A stretch of DNA of 64,000 bases from Umbilicaria muhlenbergii (taxonomy: Eukaryota; Ascomycota; Lecanoromycetes; Umbilicariales; Umbilicariaceae). Location: positions 3,071,088 to 3,135,087 of the forward strand of contig KK106984.1 of assembly GCA_000611775.1 (NCBI GenBank). The letters run 5' to 3'. The notes under the pieces are model-generated. The model ran no database searches and had not been told where the DNA came from. It saw nothing but the letters and a program-made list of their open reading frames with translations. Positions 54,313-64,000 of the stretch are shown piece after piece (within the stretch, counting starts at the first letter, position 1; each line of letters starts with the position of its first letter). The position numbers were made by a program, and so were the translations under genes.

Positions 54313-54689
54313 TATAGGGGAAGGGGGTGTACACCTATCACCTCCCTACACATATTAATTGAGCTTAGGGTTAGGGTTAATACTAGCTTGTGACAGGACT
54401 TTTGGTGCCAACCGCAGTAGAGTAAGGCCAGCCTGAATTTTTCACCCACGTTCTTATGGTAGCCTGATTCAGTAATGGTCGCCTTGTTTTGTGTGTTGTT
54501 GGCCTTACCTTTCGAACGGGCGCTTTCGAAAAGCTCTTCTCTTCGTCAGCGCCGATCATCAGTTTGTGGCATTCTCAATTACTGGAAACGGAAGAAGTTT
54601 GTTCTACTAAACCCTTGAGAACTGCTAGCTTCTCCCTCGGTCGAAGGAGGAATGAGCAATGGTAATAGCTAAAGTCTAGCCAACCTAGT
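54313..54689. other. Spacer with a telomere-like repeat
   Basis: About 380 bases between the membrane-protein remnant and the metabolite cluster. Apart from the TTAGGG repeat nothing is recognised. Confidence 0.5.
54365..54379 (+). repeat. Interstitial telomere-like repeat (TTAGGG)2TTA
   Basis: Two and a half perfect units of the canonical fungal telomere repeat, about 50 bases beyond the truncated end of the DUF3433-like remnant. Fifteen bases is short, so chance is not fully excluded, but its place at a gene breakpoint is suggestive. Confidence 0.6.
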
Positions 54690-56070
54690 CTAGGGCGTAT
54701 CACCTCCTGCCTTGGAGCCGGCGAACATCTGATATATTCCACGCTGGAAAAGAACGCAGAGCTTTTGTATCGACCAGTCGCCGGGAGTCATAAGCTGAGG
54801 CGCTACGAATCCGCAGAGACCTTTCTCCCGATCAATGAACTAACAAGTCAGCGTTGACCAGACAGCGTATGAGGGGTGGACGTACCCAAACGATGTTCGG
54901 CATCCCTCCCCAGAGCACGGTGTTCTTTCCCATCCACCCGGGGTACTCATCCATCGACAGGATGCCGCCGAGACTCCAGCTCTTTTGGCCAGACACTGGA
55001 ATACTCATTCCATACAAAAGGTTCGCTTGCTCGTCCTCATCCAGCAGCTTCTGCAGCGCCATTCTACTCATTTCGTTTAGTTGAGGTGCAAACAGCTCTC
55101 TATACGAATCTTTATGCAGCAATCTTTCATCTTCTCGCAATACCGCTTGCAGAAGAATCATGAAGTCTCGCGCACTACCAAACGCCCCTCCGCCACCCAG
55201 GCAATCGCGGCTCCCGTTTATAATGTCAAAGCCGGCAAGCGGCACAGCCTTGCCGCTACCGGAAGGATTCCTCATGCTCATATCTGCCGTCCTGTGCTGC
55301 ATATCCGCTCTTTTGCCGGGCCAAAAGGTAGTGTCTTTCATGCCAAGGGGATCCCACACGTGCTTCGCCAAATACGCTTCAAGGGTCTCGTCAGTAGCGC
55401 GCTCAATCATTTTCCCTGCCCAGTCGGACCCTGGGCCGTACATCCAGCCTGTTCCAGGCTCGAAAAGAAGGGGGTTGTTGCAACGTGCCTCTATCGTGGG
55501 GCCTGACCAGACTCCTTCTCCACGACTTGTTCGCCATTTCTGCAGAAGGGGACTTGACGCGTCATAACACAGTCCAGAGCAGTGTGAAAGTAGCTGCCTG
55601 CGAGTGTCGTCACACTTGATTCAATGCAAGGAATACCATAGGTTCCTCACCTCAGACTTATAGCCATAGTCTTCCGCTTCAAATGGGGTTTTCCTGTGTC
55701 GTCGATGCCGGTGATGATTTCTATGCTCCCCAATTCTGGTAGAATGTTGGAGACATCCTCGTCGAGACTCAACAGCTTCCGCTCTACGCATTGTAAGGCC
55801 GCAATGGCTGTCATAAGCTTCGTGCACGATGCTATGGAAAGCACGGTATCTAGTTTGAGGGATTGCTTCGATGACTCGGGCTTCGTCGAACTGAGGCCCA
55901 TTGTTTTTGCATAATTGAAATTACCTAAACAGGAAGATCAGAGGCTTGAGCTATGACGAGAAAAGGCAATAAACAGCATACGTACCTTCCTTGTCTGCTG
56001 CTAACAGAATCACTCCAGGTAGCTCACCAGATTCGCAGGCGGTATGGAAGGCTTCTTCAAACAAAGACAT
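54690..56070 (-). CDS. LovD-like acyltransferase / serine beta-lactamase-fold hydrolase
   Basis: Four exons on the minus strand, 56070-55986, 55924-55651, 55597-54886 and 54839-54690, give 406 residues, close to LovD (413). The class C beta-lactamase SxxK motif is SIASCTKLMTAIAAL, with Ser61 as nucleophile and Lys64 as base. The second catalytic region is GWMYGPGSDWAGKMIE, with Tyr173 in place of the Tyr of the YxN motif. ISLRQLLSHCSGLCYDASS is joined across intron 2 and is typical of the family. The C-terminal half has SLGGILSMDEYPGWMGKNTV and ends in VAPQLMTPGDWS. Fungal members transfer polyketide acyl groups or hydrolyse esters. Position beside a reducing polyketide synthase, a P450 and an AF380-like protein supports an acyl-transfer role in one pathway. 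No signal peptide, so it should be cytosolic. Confidence 0.9.
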
Positions 56071-56587
56071 AACCGTCATGGAAAAGCAAAAATGTTTACC
56101 CACAAGCAGTTCGCAGCTACACTAGGGTGGCAATGAGGTGGCTGCACATCAACAATGCTCTTCCAGACATCAATTGTCAACCCCGGTAGTGGAACTGAAT
56201 TCGCTTTGTGAGAGAGTGTATTGTTACTGGCGCACAGTGACCCGAGTCCCGACCATGGGATTGCACTTGTATTGCACGTCGGTGAACACTAATTGAGGGC
56301 AATAACAGATCTCCTTTTGCAAACCAGTCATAGGCTGAGTAAGAATAATTCTGCCAAAGCTGAAACCATCTTCTTAGTCAGTAAGGAGGCGTAAGCATAT
56401 GCAGGGTGAGTAAAACGAAATACGGTAAGCTAGCATCCACGTACTCAGAATTACCTACAGTATTCTGAAAGATTCTATGACATCCTTTTCAGTATTTTAG
56501 ATCTTCCTTCATCATCGGAATATTGTGCTGGTATTTCGAGAGTTGTTTGTACTACAACAGAAGGCTGGCTATAGATCACAAATCGCA
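56071..56587. promoter_or_regulatory. Divergent promoter region of the acyltransferase and P450 genes
   Basis: About 520 bases between two divergent cluster genes. No Zn2Cys6-type palindrome (CGG-Nx-CCG) stood out by eye. An alternative upstream start for the P450 would need a non-ATG codon and is not favoured. Confidence 0.45.
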
Positions 56588-58360
56588 ATGGGGTTTTCTA
56601 TCGAAATTCGGACAGACCTTTTTCAATGCTTGGAATCGCTTCTTTCGCACAAAGTGACCCTTGCCGTTACTCTTTATCTATTTTATCTAAGTATCCTGCT
56701 TACCTACCGCCTATACTTGAGTCCACTTGCAAAGTTTCCAGGACCGAAGCTTGCTGCCGGGACCGGTTGGTACGAGACATACTACCAATTAGTTAAAGGG
56801 GGAGGTGGTCAATTCACATTTCATATAAAAAGCTTGCATGAGCAATATGGCATGATTCTCTTCATTTCATTTACTTTCTCCGCAAGGCTCAGCGATTCGT
56901 CCCGTGCAATGGTGTTCTAACAGATGTGGTAGGACCGATTATTCGCATCACCCCCTGGGAAATTCATATCCACGATCCAGACTACTACGAAACCATCTAT
57001 TCGTCATCTCAAGCTTTTGATAAGCCGGACTCTGTGGCCCACTGGTCCGGAATACGGAATGCCACGTTCACAACTCCAGGGCATGATCTCCATCGATTAC
57101 GCCGGACGGCTATTGCTCCCTGTTTCTCGAAGCGTAAAGTTCGGGGAAAGGCTCCTTTCATTCAGAGCCAGGTTGACAAGATCTGCGCTCGAGTTGGAAA
57201 TGAATATGCCGGGACAAATGACGTGCTTATCTTAGATGATATCTTCGCATGCTACGCGGCGGACGTGGTTCTTTATTACTTTTTTCTCCAGTCTTATGGA
57301 TTCCTGGACAGCCCGAATTTCGATTGCCCTTTCGCGCAATCAATGAAAGGTTTTAAGTCTATGGCGCACCCTTCGGCTCAATTTCCCTGGATACCTTGGC
57401 TGGCAAATCAGCTCCCGGAATTCTTGGTGTTGTACTTGCAACCACCGTTGGCTGCTATCATCCAAATGCAGAATGTGAGGACCATCCTCTCCTACTTATA
57501 ATTCATGTGCTAAATGAGACCTAGGAGATAGGGACCCAGATTCAAAGCGCTTTGCATCACAAAAACATGGATAAAGACTTTAAGTTACATGGGACAGTCT
57601 TTGACAAGCTCATGGAATCTGATCTACCACCTCAGGAGCTATCAGCTAAGCGTCTAAAGGATGAAGCGACGGGTCTATGTGGAGCTGGAATCGAAACAAC
57701 AAAATGGACCCTCGCGGTAGCGTTTTTCCACATTATCGATAATCCTCCTGTCCACGAGCGTTTACGCCAAGAACTGGTTGATGCTATTCAAGATCCCGCA
57801 GATCCACCACCTTTGGCACAGCTCGAGCAATTGCCTTATCTGATGGCGTGCATCGAAGAATGTGAAACATCCCTTCCACAATTGCTACAGGCATCTTTTC
57901 TAATCTAAATGTGCTAACTTTTGTCCTCCTTTCAGCTCTCCGCCTCTCCTACGGTGCTGTAGCACGCTCTCCGCGCATCTGTGATTGTCCTCTGCAGTTT
58001 GGCTCATGGACGATTCCCCCAAGGGTCCTTGTGAGCATGGATAGTTGGGACATGCATCATGACGAGCATGTCTATCCGGACAGCTTCGCTTTCAAGCCTG
58101 AACGGTGGCTTAATGATCCGAAAGGGCCAGATGGCCGGAAACATCTGCAGCATTACTTGACTTCTTTTGGCAAAGGAACCCGCATGTGCCTAGGCATGAA
58201 TTTGGCTTATGCAGAGATTACGATGGCCATAGCTTCCCTGTTCAGGCAGTTTGAATTTTCGCTCTTTGATACGGACAGGTCTGATGTTGATTGTTACAAG
58301 GATGAGATAGGACCGGTTCCAAAGCCTTGGACAAGAGGGGTCAGGGTCACCGTGAAATGA
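56588..58360 (+). CDS. Cytochrome P450 monooxygenase, CYP58-like
   Basis: Four exons, 56588-56849, 56924-57474, 57525-57861 and 57936-58360, give 524 residues. A membrane anchor (VTLAVTLYLFYLSILLTYRLY, about residues 24-44) is followed by the Pro-rich hinge KFPGPKLAAGTGWYETYY and, later, RITPWEIHIHDPDYYETIY. The I-helix oxygen-binding motif is GAGIETT. The K-helix ExxR (EESLR) is formed only when exons 3 and 4 are joined. The PERW-like FKPERW is present, and the heme loop is FGKGTRMCLG with ligand Cys468. This layout resembles the CYP58 group (trichodiene-oxygenase-type annotations). It should sit on the endoplasmic reticulum and oxidise the polyketide product. Intron 1 (56850-56923) would begin with GC instead of GT; no GT donor fits, so either it is a GC-AG intron or the donor is mutated. 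Confidence 0.88.
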
Positions 58361-58496
58361 TGCTATGCTGCTGAGCAGCAATTCAATCAGTATATCGGCT
58401 CTTAGAGCCTAGCAACGACTAAGACATAGACGCTAAACAAAGTTTGTACTCAATGGAGAGAAATTGTTAGGACACAATTTCATCGGACGTTGATAC
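58361..58496. other. Short spacer between convergent genes
   Basis: 136 bases between the ends of the P450 and hydrolase genes, containing both 3' regions; AT-rich with no strong hairpin. Confidence 0.5.
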
Positions 58497-59483
58497 TCAA
58501 GCGCTGAATTCCTTGTTACTTAATCTTCCATGAAGAACATCGTGAACGAAGCTGATCTGCAGCTTCATCAGATTTGGAAGATGCTCGCCTTCTAGAATAT
58601 CCATATGACCTCTGCTAGGCTCGACATGCAGTCGCTTAGGTCCAGACAATCTCTTAAAGTGACCGAGCTGGGCCTCGGGAGGAGAAAGCTTGTCGAGTTC
58701 GGGTACTATGAACATCACCGGTGTTGGATCTAAATGGTGCCATAGTGTAAATGGCTGCCACATCACCATTTTGTAATACGTTTGGATCGTGGTGCGGTTC
58801 ACATGGTTGGGCGCAATTTCTTTTCCGGCGCTTACAAGTTTTGCATACTGCTCTTGATCGATGCCAACACCAAAGCCTGCAGGATTCTCGCCTCGGTCTG
58901 TCAACATAGGTAGATACAAAGGCGGATTTCCTCTCGCTTGTGATTCTCGATCCCTCATACATTTGGCAAGCACTTTAGGAAGCTTTTCTGGAGTATATTC
59001 GAATCTCGTCATAGGGCAGACGGCAATGACAGCTCGTGCCCTTTTGTCGAGCGACGCTGCGCAGAGCGCGACCGTGCCTGCAAAGGACATGCCCCAGATA
59101 GCCATCTGGTCTGGCGCTACAGTTGGAAGACTGCCGAGGAAGCTGAGTGCATCTGAATAATCCTCCACTTGTTTCACTGGATCGATGTCGTTACGAGGAG
59201 TACCCTCGCTGAGACCAGTGGTTCGGGGATCATAGAGGAGGGCCGTAATCCCCGCGTGTTGAAAGGATTCTGCGACCTCTGGGAGCTTCATCATCTCTTT
59301 GACACAATTAAACTAGATTGCAATTAGACGAGGGTATGCGAGCGAACAGATGTATTGTAAGAGGGAAAGACTTACGCCCGGAGAGATTACAATGCCAGGG
59401 CCTTTCTCGACAGCAGGATATAAGCGTCCACTAAGAGTGATCCCGTCAATGGATTTGAAGTGGACTTCATTCTGAGGTAACAT
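58497..59483 (-). CDS. Alpha/beta hydrolase of the AF380 polyketide-transferase type
   Basis: Two exons, 59483-59376 and 59312-58497, give 307 residues. The start ATG 59483 (MLPQNEVHFKSIDGITLSG) leads into VISPGFNCVKEMMKLPEVAE across the intron. The motif ALLYDPRTTGLSEGTPRNDI is characteristic of the fungal cluster proteins related to AF380, the polyketide transferase of fumagillin biosynthesis. The nucleophile elbow is AIWGMSFAGTVAL with Ser112. Asp and His of the triad lie in VPELDKLSPPEAQ and PSRGHMDIL. Members catalyse release or transfer of polyketide chains from a reducing synthase, which fits the neighbouring synthase gene 670 bases away in divergent orientation. Simple esterase activity is the alternative. 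No targeting signal is seen. Confidence 0.88.
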
Positions 59484-60155
59484 ATTCAGAACATAGAGCT
59501 GCTCAGGGGTGCTAGGAAAGCAAAAGTTCCCTCTCGAAACCTTGGACTTGATGTTCTGAAATGCGGTGATTTGTGGGCTGAGCCACAAGTGTGTCAGAAG
59601 ACTGGCTTACTGCTTGCTTGTCACGTGTAGAGAACCTGATTGATGCTTACGTGAGAAGCACTCACTGTCCTCGACTTTAGTATGTCATGCCTTACGAGGA
59701 TTGGTATGGATTCTCTCGTAAGATCCTTCTAAGTTAATTTTTACAGGATCCGCTGGAGCTTACAGTCTGAGCTGACTGTCTTCCTTATGCTACCTTCAGT
59801 ATCTGCACATACGATGCCTTTCATGCCAATCACGTATTACCTTTTGCCCTCTCAGAAGTCAGGCCATTTCCTGCCAGTGATTGAGACCTGGGAGAGCCTG
59901 CCCAATGGGACCTCTAACCGCTTACTATAATCAGAGCTCAAAGGATCCTCTTGCAGCTTTGGAAGATTGCAAGGATCCAAGCCCGTTATTCTGCATAGTA
60001 CAAAGCTGTGTGACGACATCCTTGCCTTACTCATGCCGCGTTCCATCTAACAATCAAATCGCTCTCGCACCTTCGACTATTGTTCCCATATCTTTCTGCC
60101 ATTATGAGAACAACGTGAACAAGGACCCACGAAACAAGGCCGGATCGATACAATT
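59484..60155. promoter_or_regulatory. Divergent promoter region of the hydrolase and polyketide synthase genes
   Basis: About 670 bases between two cluster genes in opposite orientation. The minus-strand frame is open for about 100 bases upstream of the hydrolase ATG but has no other ATG, so it is treated as leader. No regulatory motif was identified with confidence. Confidence 0.45.
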
Positions 60156-63100
60156 ATGACCAGAGATACCTGCCAGCCGGGCGACGAGAGATTAGATACT
60201 GCGTTCAACTCAAACTATGTTCAAGACCCAGTGGCCGTTATTGGCTTGTCTTGTCGTCTTCCAGGCTGCAACAATTCTCCCACTGCTCTCTGGGATTTTT
60301 TGAAGCGAGGCGAATGTGCCAGAACCGAGCCTCCAGAGTCAAGATTCAATCTCAAGGGCCATCACGACGCTTCTAAGAAGCCTAGGACCATGAGGGCACC
60401 CGGCGGAATGTTTCTCGAAAATCTAGATCCTCGGGATATAGATGCTCAATTCTTTGGCCTTTCTAAAGTGTACGTGGAAACGGTGGAACGGATAACAGCT
60501 TCGTTCCCTCCCTCTCATAGAGGGGTCGTTTACCCTGATACAGAATGGAACTGATCGCTTGAGGGTTTCAGTGAAGCAATATCCATGGATCCTCAGCAGC
60601 GCCAACTTCTTGAAGTCGTGTATGAAGGACTTGAGAATGCTGGCATCAGTCTCGAAGCGTTGAAGGGAAAGTCTATTGGCTGTTTCGTCGGCTCTTACGC
60701 TTCAGGTAGGAACTACTAGGATTCTGTTTCCCTTTCAGCATTTTAAGATATATCCCAGATTATGGCGATTCCCAATCGCGTGATCCCGAAGATAAAGCGC
60801 CGGCTTCAACGGTTGGCGTTGGCCGCGCAATGCTGAGCAATAGAATAAGTCACTTCCTGGACATTCACGGACCAAGGTAACCCTGGACTTACCTTGTGTA
60901 GACTGGCCAATTTTAATTTCATTCTCTAGCATGACCATCGACACCGCCTGCTCGGGTGGCTTGGTCGCTGTGGATGTTGCCTGCCACTATTTACAGACGA
61001 GGGAGGTCCAAGCCGCAATTATCTCTGGTTGTAACTTGTACCTCAGTCCAGAGCACACTATGGATCCGTCCATGAGTGGCGCTGTATCTATTACAGGAAG
61101 ATGTCATACATTTGACACGAAGGCCGATGGCTATGTCAAGGCGGAGGCAGTAAATTCAATTATCCTAAAACGTCTCGATGATGCTATCAAGGACCGTGAC
61201 CCTATCAGAGCTGTCATACGTGGCTCTGCCACCAATAGCGATGGATGGACCGCTGGAATTGCTAGTCCTAGCTCAAGCGCTCAGGCTCTAGCAATCTACC
61301 GAGCTTACGCCAATGCGGGCATTTCTGATTTTAACAGCACTTGTAGGTCATGAGATTCTGATATCCCATTTCCTTGCGCTAAAACTCGCCCGTAGCTTAT
61401 CTAGAATGCCATGGCACCGGTACCCCGGCGGGTGATCCCATCGAAGTTGCTGGGGTTTCATTTGTATTCGGTGCAACACGCTCCCCTGACAAGCCTTTGA
61501 TAATCGGATCTGTACGTGTCATTTCTAACGACATCCGCTGAAACTCCCTGTAACTAACGATATTTCATATAGATCAAAAGCAACATCGGTCATTCAGAGC
61601 CTGCAGCCGGTATATCTGGGCTGTTAAAGACAATCTTAGCGCTTGAAAACGGCGTTATCCCTGGAAACCCTACCTTTGAAGTTGCTAACCCTGAGAGTAA
61701 GTTCGAATGGCAAAACCTTGGGTGCATTTACTCACCGGGAATGGTAGTCGATTTTCTTGCACAGAAAGTTCGTGCCTCGAAAGTGGCGCTCCCGTGGCCA
61801 AGTGCAGCATTCCGACGAGCATGCGTCAATTCTTTTGGATACGGTGGTTCAAATGCTGTCGTCGTCTTGGACGAAGCGAGCAAATATATCAAAGAAGCTA
61901 CACCGCATCATGTCTCTTCCTACTTCTCGGAAAGTGATGATATATTCGTCGACGAAGTTTCTGATCGACCACACGTTTTAGTGTTCTCGGCGAATGATGA
62001 AGCTTCTCTCAAAGCCTATTGTGGTGCTATGAACAGACACTTGATTAATCCCAGAGTTAATATCAAGCTATCTGACCTAGCGTTCACATTATCGGAACGG
62101 AGGACTCGTCATTTCTACCGCGCCTACGCCGTTGCTCGAAATACCAGGATAGACGAATCATCTTTTGTATACGGGAAGGGACGTCCTAACCCCCCTCGAG
62201 TCAGTTTTGTCTTCACAGGTCAGGGCGCTCAGTGGCCACAAATGGGCAAAGACCTCATCAATACTTTTCCTGCCATGAAGTCATTCCTCGAGCACTTGAA
62301 CTCTGAGCTTCAGAGCCTCCCAGACCCGCCAAGGTGGTCATTGCTAGGTGAAACAATGTCCAGATTTTGTCTTTGTAATGTAGCTAATAATTACAGAGGA
62401 ACTAGTAGAACCGAGGAAACCTGAACAACTTCGACTTCCAGAATTCTCGCAGCCTCTGATCACAGCAATACAACTCATGATCCTTGAAATCTTCGCCAAG
62501 TGGGGTATTCGTCCCCAAAGCGTTGTCGGCCACTCTTCTGGAGAGATTGCAGCGGCGACTTCTGCGGCCTTTTTGACGCCTAAGGAGGCAATCAAAATTG
62601 CCTATTACAGAGGAAAAGCTGCTGTTCTCGCCCGAGACGAATCCGTGGATGCAACTGGTATGCTTGCTATTGGACTCGGCCCGGAACAGCTCAATTCATA
62701 CACCTTCGCGTTCGACGTGCAACTTGCATGTATCAACAGTGCTAGCAGTGTCACTGTATCCGGGCGTCTCGGAGATTTGGAAGAAATTAGGGCACGTCTT
62801 CAAGCCGAGGGCCACTTCGCCCGAGTCTTACAAGTAGACTTGGCCTATCATTCAACTTTCATGACCAATATTGCCACGCATTATAAAGAGCTACTTCTTC
62901 AGAACTGCGAGCTGCCATTACGTAGAAGCGGAGACGTAACTATGTTTTCAACGGTCACAGGACGCCGCGTTGATGGCCAGGTTTGTGATGCCAACTACTG
63001 GGAACAAAATATGGTCTCTCCTGTACTATTCAAGCAGGCTGTCGAGGAAATGGTCTCCGGCGAGAATGGCCCGGATTTCCTGGTTGAGATTGGTCCCAGC

Positions 63101-64000
63101 GGTGCACTAGCTGGTCCTATTTCACAGATCAAGAAAGAGTTAACAGGACAGCGGTCTTCTATCGAGTATTACCCGGCTTTGAAGCGGGGTACAAATGCTG
63201 CGAATGCGTTGTTTGACATAGCGGGACGAATCTTCATTTCAGGAGTTCATGTGAACATGTCAGATGTCAACGAAGACAAATTGAACCCTGGACGTCCGTC
63301 GACAATTATCGACCTCCCAAACTACGCATGGAACCATTCGATAAAGTACTGGCATGAAAGTGAATCCAGTAAAGATTGGCGTTTCCGGCGATTTGTTCAT
63401 CATGACCTACTTGGAAGCAAAATTCTGGGAACCTCCTGGCATGCACCTTCATGGAGGAAAATTATACGAGTGCAGGACTTACCGTGGCTGAAAGACCATA
63501 AGGTATACATCACTCTGGCTTTAAAACAATCGAAGATGCTGATTATTAGCAGCTGGGGCGCGAAATTGTGTTTCCTGCGGCTGGATATTTGGCAATGGCG
63601 GTCGAAGCTCTGTATCAGACAAGTGTGTCTATTGGCAAAGTTGATGAGAATTGCAAAGTCAACGAACTCTGCTATAGACTGCGTGATGTCGTTTTCGCAA
63701 AGGCTATGGTTCTGGAAGAAAACGTCGATGGGTTGAAGGTCATGTTGACACTCACTCGGCTTCAAAACGCCTGGCACAAATTCAGGATCTCCTCGTCAAC
63801 TAAGGATATGTGGATCGAGCACTGTAAAGGGTTGATCTGTATAAGGAGACGTTTCAAAGAAGGTACTGCTAGTGAGGCTGCAAAGAGCAAGTGATTGGGA
63901 CGCTAATCTGACGCCAGACGAGCCAAGAGCTGTTCTTAAACCACTCAAGTATAGTACCCCTGCTCGTTTGTGGTATAAAGCTATGCAAGATGTCGGTTAC
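60156..64000 (+). CDS. Highly reducing type I polyketide synthase, N-terminal KS-AT-DH part
   Basis: Nine exons are seen, 60156-60469, 60572-60705, 60759-60876, 60930-61342, 61396-61511, 61573-61696, 61748-62347, 62397-63502 and 63553 onward; the gene continues past the window. The ketosynthase starts at [14 protein letters not shown] and has DTACSGG (Cys196), [12 protein letters not shown] and [19 protein letters not shown], the full catalytic triad. The acyltransferase has [17 protein letters not shown] and [10 protein letters not shown] (Ser653), with AYHST downstream, as in malonyl-specific fungal modules. The dehydratase starts at HHDLLGSKI and has WLKDHK joined to [19 protein letters not shown] (His974). 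The intron at 61697-61747 is a multiple of three and lacks stops, but removing it restores the usual NPEIDF motif. The open frame changes near 63.88 kb; an intron or sequence error there is unresolved. It is the core enzyme of the cluster. Confidence 0.95.

Overview
The window is nuclear DNA of a filamentous ascomycete (Pezizomycotina; the mix of accessory gene families and the gag type of a Gypsy fossil suggest a Dothideomycete, an inference). Evidence: genes are split by short introns (mostly about 50-90 bp) with GTNNGT donors and CTNAC-like branch sites, intergenic spaces are long, and most products are fungal. About 22 host genes or gene remnants were modelled by joining exons whose phases match. 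No rRNA, tRNA or CRISPR array was found. A 100-base run of N at 21841-21940 marks an assembly gap.

Housekeeping part, 1-46.3 kb. In order: the C-terminal half of a glutathione S-transferase; a HAD-IIA hydrolase (CECR5/YKR070W type); a Ser/Pro-rich protein with a conserved C-terminal tail; a flavin amine oxidase; a Yox1-like homeodomain factor; an NmrA-like reductase; the small KEOPS subunit Pcc1; the Cdc14 phosphatase running into the gap; a large protein with a mitochondrial-type N-terminus; an Mnn9/Anp1-type mannosyltransferase; a proline-rich 'cell wall' type protein; the peroxisomal E2 Pex4; a small secreted protein; the PP2A activator PTPA/Rrd1 divergent from exosome subunit Rrp46; an NAD kinase; and a multi-pass membrane protein. 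Two MITE-like DNA elements lie between genes. The better one (35694-36150) has perfect 41-bp terminal inverted repeats and a 9-bp target duplication.

Accessory island, 46.5-54.4 kb. Two host genes that have lost their N-terminal halves (a short-chain dehydrogenase on the left, a DUF3433-like membrane protein on the right) bracket a Gypsy gag fossil and a divergent gene pair. One gene of the pair encodes a coiled-coil protein with about 21 nearly uninterrupted heptads. The other encodes a fungal ubiquitin-like-domain protein whose conserved tail continues through two in-frame TAG codons. A short TTAGGG repeat sits just beyond the right-hand remnant. Together these suggest a rearranged, possibly former subtelomeric segment.

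Secondary-metabolite cluster, 54.7-64 kb and continuing past the window. It holds a LovD-like serine acyltransferase, a CYP58-like cytochrome P450, an AF380-like alpha/beta hydrolase and the KS-AT-DH part of a highly reducing polyketide synthase. A plausible division of labour is that the synthase builds a reduced chain, the hydrolase-fold protein and the LovD-like protein release or transfer acyl groups, and the P450 oxidises the product.

Several conserved frames here are broken by one base at a homopolymer run, so consensus sequence error must be considered beside true gene decay.
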